This document shows positions 18,215 to 26,573 of a stretch of 64,000 nt of DNA, piece after piece. The position numbers and the translations under genes were made by a program. The DNA is from Paenibacillus taichungensis (GTDB lineage: Bacteria; Bacillota; Bacilli; Paenibacillales; Paenibacillaceae): assembly GCF_003287275.1 (NCBI RefSeq), contig NZ_QEVW01000005.1:806001-870000 (forward strand), written 5' to 3'. Under the pieces are notes generated by a model. That model worked only from the letters and a program-made list of their open reading frames with translations. It was not told the origin of the DNA and ran no database searches. Each line of letters begins with the position of its first letter. Position 1 is the stretch's first letter.

Positions 18215-18246
18215 AAAAGGCTTCGGTTATAACCGGAGCCTTTTCT
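18215..18246 (+). terminator. Intrinsic terminator of the NlpC/P60 gene
   Basis: AAAAGGCTTCGGTT pairs with AACCGGAGCC and is followed by TTTTCTTCG, 10 bp after the stop codon. Confidence 0.85.
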
Positions 18247-18283
18247 TCGTCTATCTTTGTCTACAGTGATATTGAAATTGATT

Positions 18284-18613
18284 TTAATGTAAAGCCTTCT
18301 GTACTCTCAATGCACCCTGAGACAACGCATGGCCTCCGCCAACTGCTCCAGCCACAGCAACCGTCTCCATAATCTCCTGATCGGTCGCTCCTTTGGCACG
18401 TGCTTCTTCCACGTGGTAAAACGTACATACCTCATTGTTTGCAAACAAACCAATGCCCAGCGCAATCAGCTGTTTGGTCTTGGCATCAATCTCACCTGCC
18501 TGAAAACATTCTCCAGTGAATTCATGATAAGACTTCACCACAGCTGGAAGCACGTCGCTTAATTCACCAATCTGATCTTTATAGGCATGAACCTTATCAT
18601 TCATCAATGTCAT
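18284..18613 (-). CDS. Carboxymuconolactone decarboxylase / AhpD-like family protein
   Basis: A protein of about 109 residues starting at ATG 18613 (MTLMNDKVHAYK), with GAGAGG about 12 bp upstream; the frame is open further upstream without a site. The core AKTKQLIALGIGL and the following EVCTFYHVEEARAKGAT match the AhpD-like fold. The usual redox motif is CxxCxxxH, but only the second Cys and the His are present here, the first Cys position being Asn. It may therefore lack disulfide chemistry and act as a binding or non-redox member. The C-terminal AVGGGHALSQGA helix is also typical. The function is unknown. Confidence 0.8.
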   Translation of the reverse strand: MTLMNDKVHAYKDQIGELSDVLPAVVKSYHEFTGECFQAGEIDAKTKQLIALGIGLFANNEVCTFYHVEEARAKGATDQEIMETVAVAGAVGGGHALSQGALRVQKALH

Positions 18614-18729
18614 GGTACCGCACATCCTCTCGGCTGATATGTTACAAGCTCTCACTGTACCTATCTTTTCTCCCGAGAGGTGCAATTATGCCAATACACC
18701 CATGGTAAATGAACCTAAAAACGCCTGTC

Positions 18730-18954
18730 CTATTCTTCGAGCGGGCTCTTGCGTGGTTCGCTGAACAGCTGATACTGATAATTCCGATCAAGCTTAACCA
18801 CACGACGATTCTGACGGCGAATGAGCACCTGCTCCCCGTCCCAGGCCACTACAATGCCTGTCACATCATTGGACTGAATCTCGTCCCGTACTACCCTTAC
18901 TTTTTCACCCGATAAACGCAGTGCATCCAATTCTGCATCACTGATCATATTCAT
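18730..18954 (-). CDS. Small conserved hypothetical protein
   Basis: A 74-residue protein with no signal or membrane segment. The body reads as a small beta-barrel: VRVVRDEIQSNDVTGIVVAW followed by QVLIRRQNRRVVKLDRNYQY, rich in alternating hydrophobic and basic residues. I do not recognise a named family, though the pattern suits an SH3- or Hfq-sized fold. ATG 18954 has only a modest AGGCG site. It lies in a run of small minus-strand genes between the AhpD-like gene and the next small protein. Confidence 0.6.
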   Translation of the reverse strand: MNMISDAELDALRLSGEKVRVVRDEIQSNDVTGIVVAWDGEQVLIRRQNRRVVKLDRNYQYQLFSEPRKSPLEE

Positions 18955-18984
18955 GGCGCCTACTTTCCCAAAAAAATTATTTAC

Positions 18985-19019
18985 AAAAAGAGACCTAAAT
19001 GAAAAGTCATTTAGGTCTC
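18985..19019 (-). terminator. Intrinsic terminator of the small gene ending at 19072
   Basis: A perfect 13-bp stem (GAGACCTAAATGA with TCATTTAGGTCTC, loop of 4) is followed on the minus strand by TTTTTGT. Confidence 0.85.
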
Positions 19020-19071
19020 ACGTGACTGTATTGGACTGTCATGTCATTCGAAAATATGTCCCGACTGAAAG

Positions 19072-19401
19072 TTACCGCTGCGCGTGCTCTTTGCTGTCGT
19101 TCTTCTCAAACCAAAAATCAAGCACTTTGGCGGACATCACACGTTCTTCAAGGTACTCCACTTGATGCGGTGTAAATTGTTCTTTCCAAGAGAAGGACAA
19201 CTCTTCGCACAAGCCTACAATCGTCAGCAATTCTGACCAGGCTACGTAGCGTTTGTACCAGAAAAATTGAGGATGTTCAATCATATAGGGATAAAGGTCA
19301 TCGAATTCCGTATGTTTACAATCCAGGGCACGCTCAAAATGTACTTTCGATTCAGCCAGCTTATCAATAAAAAATTGTTCTGTTGCCGGTTGGTTACCCA
19401 T
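19072..19401 (-). CDS. Small hypothetical protein, aromatic-rich
   Basis: A 109-residue soluble protein starting MGNQPATEQF at ATG 19401, with an excellent GAGAGGAGG 7 bp upstream; earlier in-frame codons have no site. It is mainly helical and rich in Phe, Tyr and Trp (HPQFFWYKRYVAWSELL, LSFSWKEQF). I do not recognise the family. It has its own terminator at 18985-19019 and lies downstream of xpt on the same strand. Confidence 0.75.
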   Translation of the reverse strand: MGNQPATEQFFIDKLAESKVHFERALDCKHTEFDDLYPYMIEHPQFFWYKRYVAWSELLTIVGLCEELSFSWKEQFTPHQVEYLEERVMSAKVLDFWFEKNDSKEHAQR

Positions 19402-19499
19402 GGTGTTGCCTCCTCTCCCTAACATAACCCCATTATAAATGAAATCAGCGGTCATGCAAAGGCATTGTTATAAAAATAGGCACTTTTTCCTTTAAAAAG

Positions 19500-20081
19500 T
19501 CACAATTCGTTATCGTCAAATTGCACGGTGCCATCGTTCAGTGAACGAATGCGCACCAACGCTTCAACCGGGATACCCTGCTCACGAATGGTGCGCGCTC
19601 CGGCCTGAAAACATTTTTCGACCACGACACCGAATCCGACCAGTTCTGCACCCGAACGTTCGATAATTTTGATGACACCGCGAGCGGCATCTCCATTCGC
19701 AATGATATCATCAATAAACAAAATACGGTCATTCTCATGAATATATTCACGGGACACCATAATATCCGTTACGATCCCTTTGGTAAAAGAAGGCACTCTT
19801 TCACAGTAGGCATCGGGGTCAGCCAAAAGTGTTTTTTTGCGACGGGCAAATACCAGCGGAACACCCAGTTCATGTGCGGCAGCAAAAGCGACCGGAATTC
19901 CGGAAGACTCCACTGTAATGACCCGAGTTACACCACTTTCACGAAAACGGACGGCAAATTCACGTCCCATTTCCATCGTCAATGCAGGATCAATCTGATG
20001 ATTCAGCAGACCATCCAGCTTCAGCACCTGATCCGACATGACTACGCCTTCTTGTAAAATTCGTTGTTTCAATACTTCCAT
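19500..20081 (-). CDS. xpt: Xanthine phosphoribosyltransferase
   Basis: A 193-residue cytoplasmic enzyme that makes XMP from xanthine and PRPP, salvaging purines. The PRPP-binding loop ILFIDDIIANGDAA is at about 125-138, and the start MEVLKQRILQEG and the segment VESSGIPVAFAAA are characteristic of Xpt. ATG 20081 has GGGAGG 8 bp upstream. Unlike the B. subtilis xpt-pbuX operon, I see no purine riboswitch in the 200 bp upstream and no xanthine permease next to it. Confidence 0.95.
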   Translation of the reverse strand: MEVLKQRILQEGVVMSDQVLKLDGLLNHQIDPALTMEMGREFAVRFRESGVTRVITVESSGIPVAFAAAHELGVPLVFARRKKTLLADPDAYCERVPSFTKGIVTDIMVSREYIHENDRILFIDDIIANGDAARGVIKIIERSGAELVGFGVVVEKCFQAGARTIREQGIPVEALVRIRSLNDGTVQFDDNEL

Positions 20082-20285
20082 AATTTGACCTCCCAAGCCT
20101 ATCCTATGACGTAAAAGTATCATAGATCCGGCTATCAGTTCAAGCGAAATTGCCTTAACTCTTGTCCAGAGCATGTAAATGACCCCAGGTCACACTTCAA
20201 TTGTCATGACTTTGATGGGTCAAGCATACCTTGTACCATGGCACCCGCATGTCCAAACTATTCAGGGGCCTGAGAGGGGAAACGC

Positions 20286-21344
20286 ATGAAACAGGCATTT
20301 CGGGTGCTGCAGATCGCATTTACATACATTGGAACGGTAGTAGGAGCCGGCTTTGCAACAGGACAGGAGATATTGCAGTTTTTTACCCAGTATGGCAAAT
20401 GGGCCACCATTACCATTGGCTTATCGACCATGCTCTTTGTCTGGTTAGGTACAAAAATGATGCTGATTGCCCATGATACCGGCTCACGCTCATACGAAGA
20501 TCTCAACAAGCATCTATTCGGTCATAAAGCAGGAAACTGGATTACCTGGGTTACCCTTCTTATTCTCATCGGAGTAAACAGTGTCATGCTGGCTGGAGCA
20601 GGCTCGGTCTTTGTAGAGCATCTGGGGCTTCATTACCAGACCGGACTGATTGTTACCCTTATCGGTACTTATCTACTGCTTGGACGGGGCATTCAGGCTA
20701 TTCTGCAAATGAACAGTATCGTAGTGCCCATGATGCTCCTGCTCTCTCTGCTTATGATCACCAGCACCATACATCATCCCGGCGCAAACCGATTTGTTAC
20801 ATTAACCACAGACAGCAATCCAATTCAGGTCTGGTTATCTCCTCTTTTGTATACTTCATTCAACCTGGCACTTGCCCAAGCTGTACTCGTTCCGGTGGGG
20901 AACCAGATTCGAAGCCGAAAGGTACTGAAATGGGGCGGCGTTCTGGGCGGGATTGGTGTAGGATTCATGCTTATGGCAGCTCACTTCGCCATGTCAGCCC
21001 AGATGCCTGGCATCACACAATTTGAAATTCCGATGGGCAGCATTGCCTTTCAACTTGGATGGGTAGTCCAGTCTATCTATGTATCCCTGATTTTTATGGA
21101 AATCTTCAGTACATTTGTAGCCGATATTTATGGAATGACCCTCCAACTCAGACAGCACGTCCACGTACATCCCAAACTAATCATACTGGCCATCATGCTG
21201 TTATGTTATTCGCTCAGCCAGTTTGGATTTAGTTCCCTGCTCTCTATCCTTTACCCCATTTTCGGCAGTTTGGCACTAATCTGGGGGGCAAAATTGGTAA
21301 TGGATCGATGGGGAAGCTTTCGAGGTCGTAACAAACACCTATAA
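20286..21344 (+). CDS. ykvI: YkvI-like integral membrane carrier
   Basis: A 352-residue protein with about ten transmembrane helices. The first helix carries the unwound-helix signature GTVVGAGFATGQEILQFF, as in APC-superfamily carriers, and the overall sequence matches the YkvI family of Firmicutes. The substrate is not known; the fold suggests amino acids or related solutes. ATG 20286 has GAGGGG 6 bp upstream. It is divergent from xpt and followed by a two-way terminator. Confidence 0.85.
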   Translation: MKQAFRVLQIAFTYIGTVVGAGFATGQEILQFFTQYGKWATITIGLSTMLFVWLGTKMMLIAHDTGSRSYEDLNKHLFGHKAGNWITWVTLLILIGVNSVMLAGAGSVFVEHLGLHYQTGLIVTLIGTYLLLGRGIQAILQMNSIVVPMMLLLSLLMITSTIHHPGANRFVTLTTDSNPIQVWLSPLLYTSFNLALAQAVLVPVGNQIRSRKVLKWGGVLGGIGVGFMLMAAHFAMSAQMPGITQFEIPMGSIAFQLGWVVQSIYVSLIFMEIFSTFVADIYGMTLQLRQHVHVHPKLIILAIMLLCYSLSQFGFSSLLSILYPIFGSLALIWGAKLVMDRWGSFRGRNKHL

Positions 21345-21386
21345 CAACGTATTTTTAATGCGAAACATCATTTCCCTAAACATAAA

Positions 21387-21413
21387 AAAGCCGCTGTTCA
21401 TACAGCGGCTTCT
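21387..21413. terminator. Two-way intrinsic terminator
   Basis: AAGCCGCTG pairs with CAGCGGCTT and is flanked by A and T runs on both sides. It ends the converging ykvI-like and glycosyltransferase genes. Confidence 0.9.
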
Positions 21414-21431
21414 TTCTTTTCCTTCCAGAAG

Positions 21432-22562
21432 TTAGAACTGGCTCGGGAATTGCAAATACATTTTTTTCAGTTCATTGACCGATCTTCCCAAAGAGTAATG
21501 GGTTTTGGCCTTCTCACATGCTGAACGAGCGAGCTCATAACGGTACGCCGGGTCAACCATCACCTTCTCCAGTGCTTCTGCCAGTGCAGAAGGGTCTTCT
21601 GAAGGCACCAGCAAGCCGTTACTGCCGTTCTCGATCTGCTCTGGTATGCCGCCAACATCTGTACCTACAAGAGCAAGACAGCTAAGCGCTGCTTCCGCGA
21701 AAACAGACCCGAACGCCTCCGCCCGTGAAGGAAGTACAAAAATATCAAAAAATGGCATGAATTCCTCGGGGTGCAGCGTGTAACCATAAAAAATAGTCTC
21801 ATTATAAATGCCCAGCCGCTGAGCTAATTCTTCCAAATCTGGACGGATGGGTCCGTCCCCGATAATATGAAGCACATAATCATGTCCCCGCGCTTTTAAC
21901 TCGGCACAGGCTTTGAACAGAATATCCAGCCCTTTCGCCGGAACCAGACGGCATACGGTGACCAGCTGTGGTATCGCATTCTCATGGGGGATTGGCTTAA
22001 ACCTTTTCTCATCAAAACCATTCGGAATCACACCGATAACATCGGGATGCTGTACATGAGGCGCCAGATAACGACGGAAAGAATCCGATACCGTTAATAA
22101 TCGCTCTGCCTGGTGCTCTAGCTCACCATAGATGGCCAGCAGGAATTGATGGTCCGGTCCGTTCGGCTCAATGCGTCCATTCAGTATCAGCTCTCGCTCA
22201 TAACTGGAGTGAATCGTTTGAATGAGAGGAACATCCGGGAAAACCTTCTTCATTGCAAGCCCCGCAATAGGGTGATGGGCATGAATCAGATCGTAAGGCT
22301 TCTGAATACGCAGCTTGGTCCACCACAAATAATCCCGGTAGGTTTGCATATATTTTTGCACGACAGGACTATCCTGATACGTAGTCCAATCGAACGTCTC
22401 AAACTGGATATCTTCCCTGCCTTTGTTGCGAATTCGCTTAGGCAAAGAGAACAGATCCATCTCCCACCTCGGGGTTGTAAACCTCTCTTGCATATACGGA
22501 ATCATAGAGGATACACCTCCGGGCTGCTCCGGAGGAAAGAAAAGCGCCTGCAGCAATCTCAC
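21432..22562 (-). CDS. Glycosyltransferase, GT4 family (GT-B fold)
   Basis: A 376-residue enzyme. The N-terminal half has the acceptor-domain loop PPEQPGGVSSMIPYM and the HAHHPIAGLAMKK region. The C-terminal half has the donor-binding parts: NGFDEKRF, a TVCRLVPAKGLDILFKA strand and the EX7E stretch in PSRAEAFGSVFAEAALS. It should transfer a nucleotide-activated sugar to a wall, lipid or exopolysaccharide acceptor at the cytoplasmic membrane face. The start is GTG 22562, with AAAGGGGG 9 bp upstream; ATG codons earlier in the frame lie upstream of that site. It stands alone, so the pathway cannot be told from context. Confidence 0.9.
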   Translation of the reverse strand: MRLLQALFFPPEQPGGVSSMIPYMQERFTTPRWEMDLFSLPKRIRNKGREDIQFETFDWTTYQDSPVVQKYMQTYRDYLWWTKLRIQKPYDLIHAHHPIAGLAMKKVFPDVPLIQTIHSSYERELILNGRIEPNGPDHQFLLAIYGELEHQAERLLTVSDSFRRYLAPHVQHPDVIGVIPNGFDEKRFKPIPHENAIPQLVTVCRLVPAKGLDILFKACAELKARGHDYVLHIIGDGPIRPDLEELAQRLGIYNETIFYGYTLHPEEFMPFFDIFVLPSRAEAFGSVFAEAALSCLALVGTDVGGIPEQIENGSNGLLVPSEDPSALAEALEKVMVDPAYRYELARSACEKAKTHYSLGRSVNELKKMYLQFPSQF

Positions 22563-22879
22563 CGTTAGTTTCCCCCTTTCTAGCATAGATCTTTTCATTA
22601 CATCTTCAATCATGATATATCAGAACATATGTTCAGTAAAGGTACAAAATGAGATTCCTTATCACTCGCTCATTTACTGCCGAATAATAGAATTCATTTC
22701 AATAACAATTGTACCATGTTGCATCTGACGATGACGACATTACGTATACTGTTAGGTACTGGGGAAAATAATTGCGTACGCCCTTACTACGGAGTCGTAT
22801 ATACAACATATTCAGAACATGCTTGGCTAAGAAGCGGATGTATGGTTTGAAAGTTAAACCTCTTTGCCCACATGCAAAT
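22563..22879. other. Intergenic region without a supported gene
   Basis: About 320 bp between the start of the glycosyltransferase gene and the terminator of the acetyltransferase gene. It presumably holds the glycosyltransferase promoter. I see no open frame with a ribosome binding site and no convincing RNA structure. Confidence 0.5.
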
Positions 22880-22914
22880 AAAAGCCGGTGAGCAGTGGAA
22901 GCTCCCGGCTTTTT
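22880..22914 (-). terminator. Intrinsic terminator of the acetyltransferase gene
   Basis: The stem AAAGCCGG with CCGGCTTT carries an inner GAGC/GCTC pairing, with T runs on the minus strand after it. Confidence 0.75.
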
Positions 22915-22941
22915 GAATGCAGCAGATATGTTGCATACGAT

Positions 22942-23496
22942 TTATACAGATTGATGTGTGACCGCCTTCTCATACGTACTGAAGCCGTCTGTCTCTCCTA
23001 CAAAAGTGTAGCCATTACGCACGTAGAATGCGTTCAATGTTGCGTTCTTGGCTCCACAATCCAATCGGACAATATGTTTGTCCTCAAACTGTATCCCGCT
23101 GCTGGACCATTGCAAAATCGCCCGTCCTAGTCCACTCTGGGCATACTTTCTGCGAATGGCTAATCGGTGCAGATAAAGCGCGCCATCCCCGGCATGCGCT
23201 TTGCTTCCCCACAAATGCACATCCCATGCACTTGGCTGGCTCATCAAAATGACCATGCCAGCTACGTCAGATCCCTTTTTAAATACAAATACGTCGCCAC
23301 GCTGAATGGCCTCCGCCGTATTATGAGAATCCTCACCTTTTAACAACGCATTCCATTGAGAAGACCCCTGGCTCCGCAGCCATTCGGCTGTTTCCATAAG
23401 CAGAGACATCACATCCTCCGTGTCTTCTGGCTGAGCCCGCAATGCCTTAAATTCATCATTAATGTAGTCTGTTGTGATACTAAATGAGCGCTTCAT
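22942..23496 (-). CDS. GNAT-family N-acetyltransferase
   Basis: A 184-residue protein with the GNAT core. Strand beta-4 is YLHRLAIRRKYAQSGLGRAI at about 113-132, in which R-x-x-x-S-G-L-G forms the acetyl-CoA pyrophosphate loop, and the C-terminal part has LNAFYVRNGYTFVGE. The N-terminal segment EDVMSLLMETAEWLRSQGSSQW is often seen in GNATs annotated as acting on small amines. ATG 23496 has GGAGGAG 5 bp upstream. The substrate is unknown. Confidence 0.92.
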   Translation of the reverse strand: MKRSFSITTDYINDEFKALRAQPEDTEDVMSLLMETAEWLRSQGSSQWNALLKGEDSHNTAEAIQRGDVFVFKKGSDVAGMVILMSQPSAWDVHLWGSKAHAGDGALYLHRLAIRRKYAQSGLGRAILQWSSSGIQFEDKHIVRLDCGAKNATLNAFYVRNGYTFVGETDGFSTYEKAVTHQSV

Positions 23497-23572
23497 GATT
23501 CTCCTCCACTTCCAGGTCTCTCTTAAACTAATGGTACTATACCGGGAAATGGCTTTTTCGTCAAAAAGAAAA

Positions 23573-23600
23573 CAAAAAAGGCAAGAGGCTGTGCCTCTTA
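23573..23600 (-). terminator. Intrinsic terminator of the three-repeat acidic protein gene
   Basis: AAGAGGC pairs with GCCTCTT around a 3-nt loop, then GCC and TTTTTTG follow on the minus strand, directly after the stop codon. Confidence 0.85.
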
Positions 23601-24653
23601 CCCTTCAATCTTCGCTTCATCGATAATTTGATTTCGGTATAACATCGTGAGATGTAATGTATCAAATTCAAGCTCTTTGTCCAGCTCTCGCATCAGAACT
23701 TCAACCAGACTCTTTCGCTGAACGCTTGTACCGGGAACCTGATAATCTATATAACCTGACAAATCCGCTTGTGAGGTATCAATCGTTGCTGTTCCTACAG
23801 GTAACCCTCCGCGTTCTTGTAGAAACAGTTCGTATACCCGAAACTCCCGATCTTTCCGCACCATCATTACGTAACAGGCTTCTTCAGCAGCTTCAATCTC
23901 TTCGAGATCTTCTTCAGACTCTATCTCATCCTCATCCGCAAAATCCCGGTGTACCCATTCCGCCGATTCCAGCTCCTGACCTTGATGCCACATGCGGATC
24001 GTAATCGTATCGATGATTTCTTCATCCAGCTCTCGTACCAACAGCTCGGCAGCAGCATCTTGATAATTCTCAGCTGGTTCATCATACCAATGGATCTCAC
24101 CCTGCACATCAGCACCATATTGTTTCAGAGAGGCTTCAGCCAGTTCCTGTCCATTGGCGTCATTAAATACATAGGTGGAAATGCTGCGTCCGGCGCTTAC
24201 AAGCTCCATCTCGAGCAAATGTTCGGGGTCTTCATATGTAAATGATTCGGCTTGTGAGCCAGGAATGAAGTGTACTTCATTTACATCAGCTCGACCATTC
24301 TGTCCATTGTGATCATACATATCTTCAAACTGTGACGGCTGAATTACCACATCCGTTTGAGACTCTGACTTCTGTAACACAGAGTACAGTGTACCCCAGC
24401 TTACAAGCACTTCATATTCAGCAGCGCTTACCGCATCCGCAAGAGAACGAATATATTCGTGCACCTGCTCCACAATATATTGCTCTGTCTCGTCAGGTAA
24501 CGAATTCTGCTCGATCTGAAGGCTACCGGATACCCGATCCCCTTCCCTGAACACAAGCAGCAGCGAACCCACATATTGACCGTCTACCATAATATCCTGT
24601 ACTTCACCACCTGAAGTACGAAGATCAGGAATCAGCTCTACTTTCAGTTCCAT
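23598..24653 (-). CDS. Acidic protein with three internal repeats, function unknown
   Basis: A 351-residue, strongly acidic, probably cytoplasmic protein. Three copies of a unit of about 70 residues can be seen, near 20-95, 165-230 and 280-351. Each has a Gly-containing turn and a hydrophobic strand, then sG-x-I, an acidic helix ending in RELDEE or RELDKE (copies 2 and 3), and a closing strand with a Q or N. A very acidic linker (EDEIESEEDLEEIEAAEE) joins copies 2 and 3. I do not recognise the family. ATG 24653 has a GAGGGGG site 8 bp upstream. The gene is monocistronic and followed by its own terminator. Confidence 0.75.
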   Translation of the reverse strand: MELKVELIPDLRTSGGEVQDIMVDGQYVGSLLLVFREGDRVSGSLQIEQNSLPDETEQYIVEQVHEYIRSLADAVSAAEYEVLVSWGTLYSVLQKSESQTDVVIQPSQFEDMYDHNGQNGRADVNEVHFIPGSQAESFTYEDPEHLLEMELVSAGRSISTYVFNDANGQELAEASLKQYGADVQGEIHWYDEPAENYQDAAAELLVRELDEEIIDTITIRMWHQGQELESAEWVHRDFADEDEIESEEDLEEIEAAEEACYVMMVRKDREFRVYELFLQERGGLPVGTATIDTSQADLSGYIDYQVPGTSVQRKSLVEVLMRELDKELEFDTLHLTMLYRNQIIDEAKIEG

Positions 24654-24752
24654 GTACCTGTCCCCCTCAGTTCCTAACGTTATTCTGTTAGGTTACCCCT
24701 GAGAGCGGCATTTTATAAGATACAGCGTCTATTCAGATTTAAGAGTGTACGA

Positions 24753-25556
24753 TTAGACAGACAACACATATTTTTGGATAGCGTGGGCCACACCTTGATC
24801 GTTGTTCGAAAGTGTAACCTCATCCGCAGCAGCTTTAACTTCCTCCGGGGAATTGTCCATCGCCACACCTTTGCCTGCAAAGGTTAACATTGTGATGTCA
24901 TTATAGTAGTTACCTACCGCCATGATCTCGGAAGGCAGGATTCCTTTTGCTTCAGCCAGTCTTTTTAGAGCTGCACCTTTGGAGGCTTCGGGATGCATCA
25001 GATCAATGAAAAAATCACCGCTGCGCGTCATATAATATGGAAGATTCCAAGTCGACCACTCCTGTTGCACCGCATTCATTTGCTCGATGGGTCCAAACGC
25101 AGTGAATTTCGCAAGCGGCTCTGTCATATCAGCCCATTGAGGCAGCTTTAATGGCTCTGCCATGAAGTTTTGATACATATCGCGTACCTGCAACTCCAAC
25201 CCTTCTGGCTGATCCACATAGAGTCCAAACGCCGTGTTGATATCAAAATGCACACCCTGCGTGCGGCAGTAGGTAATGAAAGGTTCCAGTCCTTGGCCAT
25301 CCATAGCAAAATGGTGCACCACTTCACGAGTCTGAACATGAGCAGTTACCGCCCCATTATGTGTAATGACGTATCCGTCAAGTCCCATCTGCTCCATAAA
25401 CGGAATCGTGTTCGCAGGACCTCTGCCTGAACACAGGACAATCTCAGCTCCCTGACGGGAAGCACGAATTAAGGTCTCTTGCGTCATTTCGGTAAGTTCA
25501 TGATGATCATTAAGCAGTGTTCCATCAACATCCAGTGCGATTAATTTAATTGTCAT
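24753..25556 (-). CDS. Cof-type HAD-superfamily phosphatase
   Basis: A 267-residue cytoplasmic hydrolase. Motif I is LIALDVDGTLLND at the N-terminus, motif II is the Ser in VLCSGR, and motif III/IV is the Lys of ASKGAAL plus AVGNYYNDITML. The long C2-type cap between motifs II and III is that of the Cof group, which dephosphorylates sugar phosphates and other small metabolites. The start is ATG 25556 (MTIKLIAL), 9 bp after AAGGA; the ATG three codons earlier touches that site. Confidence 0.93.
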   Translation of the reverse strand: MTIKLIALDVDGTLLNDHHELTEMTQETLIRASRQGAEIVLCSGRGPANTIPFMEQMGLDGYVITHNGAVTAHVQTREVVHHFAMDGQGLEPFITYCRTQGVHFDINTAFGLYVDQPEGLELQVRDMYQNFMAEPLKLPQWADMTEPLAKFTAFGPIEQMNAVQQEWSTWNLPYYMTRSGDFFIDLMHPEASKGAALKRLAEAKGILPSEIMAVGNYYNDITMLTFAGKGVAMDNSPEEVKAAADEVTLSNNDQGVAHAIQKYVLSV

Positions 25557-25579
25557 TGTCTTCATTCCTTATCTGTAAA

Positions 25580-25826
25580 AGAGTCGCACCCACCCAAACC
25601 CTCCCTTCCGAGGGAGGGCCCCAGAGGGCTCTGCCCTCTGGACTCCCGTCTCGTTTACCGGCGGCAGGTTAGGATCTTGCTATGTGACGGTCGATGTGGG
25701 AGCGCTTGGTTGCCGGGTCTGCCGCTTGACAGCGCCGGTCCCGCCCAAGCTCAAGCGGAACCATTACGGGCAGGGCTTCACCTTCTGCCCAGACTTCCTG
25801 TTTCGCTTCGCGAAGGACGGGAACTG
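25580..25826. repeat. GC-rich, hairpin-dense intergenic element
   Basis: This stretch is visibly richer in G+C than its surroundings. It begins with two strong hairpins: CCCTCCC with GGGAGGG (about 25599-25619), then CCAGAGGGC with GCCCTCTGG (about 25621-25642). Further dyads occur around GCGGAACC and CGCTTCGCGAAG. It runs right up to the stop codon of the neighbouring pseudouridine synthase gene. A 62-codon frame from 25684 lacks a ribosome binding site. The composition suggests a dispersed, possibly mobile, non-coding repeat; that is an inference from one copy. Confidence 0.4.
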
Positions 25827-26573
25827 TTACTTCCGCAGACGATCTAACTCGTTAGCGGTTAATTCGCGATAACTGCCAATTTCCAGATTGGCATCCAGCT
25901 CCAGGTCACCCATGGCAACACGTTTCAAATAAACCACGCGTTTGCCTACGGCCTGGAACATTCTTTTCACCTGATGGAACTTGCCCTCATGAATGATCAG
26001 TGAGATGGAGGAAAACACGCCCTCTTCCGTTTCCTCACGATCCAGCACAGTCAGTTCCGCAGGCAAAGTCTCATATCCATCATCCAGCTGAATGCCGGCT
26101 TTGAATTTTTCGATGTCTTCTTCATCAACGTTCCCCAGTACACGGGCTTCATACGTCTTGGGCACATGTTTACGCGGGGATAATAGATCATGGGCAAGTG
26201 GGCCATCATTGGTAAGAATGAGCAGGCCCTCAGTATCTTTGTCGAGTCGTCCTACTGGGAATGGATCAAAGACACGCTCCTCTTTACGCAGCAGATCAAT
26301 CACCGTTTTATCTCGATTATCTTCAGTTGCCGACACCACGCCAGGTGGTTTGTGCAGCATCAGATAGATCATTTCCCGATACACAATCCGCTCTCCGTCA
26401 GCTTCAATTACGTTTATGTCTGGATTAACCTGCACGCCGCTGTCTTTCACCGGTTTCCCGTCCACACGGATTCTGCCCTGCTTCACCATCTTTTTGAGTT
26501 CACTTCGTGACCCCACGCCCATATGGCTCAATATTTTATCCAGACGCAGCGTTTGTTTGCCTTTTCCACTCAT
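25827..26573 (-). CDS. 16S/23S rRNA pseudouridine synthase (RsuA/RluB family)
   Basis: A 248-residue enzyme. The N-terminal S4 RNA-binding domain (LRLDKILSHMGVGSRSELKK) is followed by the synthase domain with its catalytic motif PVGRLDKDTEGLLILTNDG, in which the Asp is the nucleophile, and KTYEARV. It isomerises one uridine in rRNA. ATG 26573 overlaps the stop of the upstream methyltransferase gene as ATGA, with GGAGG 11 bp upstream, so the two are probably translationally coupled. The final codons run into the GC-rich element. Confidence 0.94.
   Translation of the reverse strand: MSGKGKQTLRLDKILSHMGVGSRSELKKMVKQGRIRVDGKPVKDSGVQVNPDINVIEADGERIVYREMIYLMLHKPPGVVSATEDNRDKTVIDLLRKEERVFDPFPVGRLDKDTEGLLILTNDGPLAHDLLSPRKHVPKTYEARVLGNVDEEDIEKFKAGIQLDDGYETLPAELTVLDREETEEGVFSSISLIIHEGKFHQVKRMFQAVGKRVVYLKRVAMGDLELDANLEIGSYRELTANELDRLRK

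Noticed and set aside
20082..20285. Purine riboswitch upstream of xpt
   Set aside because: The conserved aptamer loops of the xpt-pbuX type are not present.
25684..25872. 62-codon open frame in the GC-rich element
   Set aside because: No ribosome binding site, and it overlaps the end of a conserved gene; more likely a by-product of the repeat.
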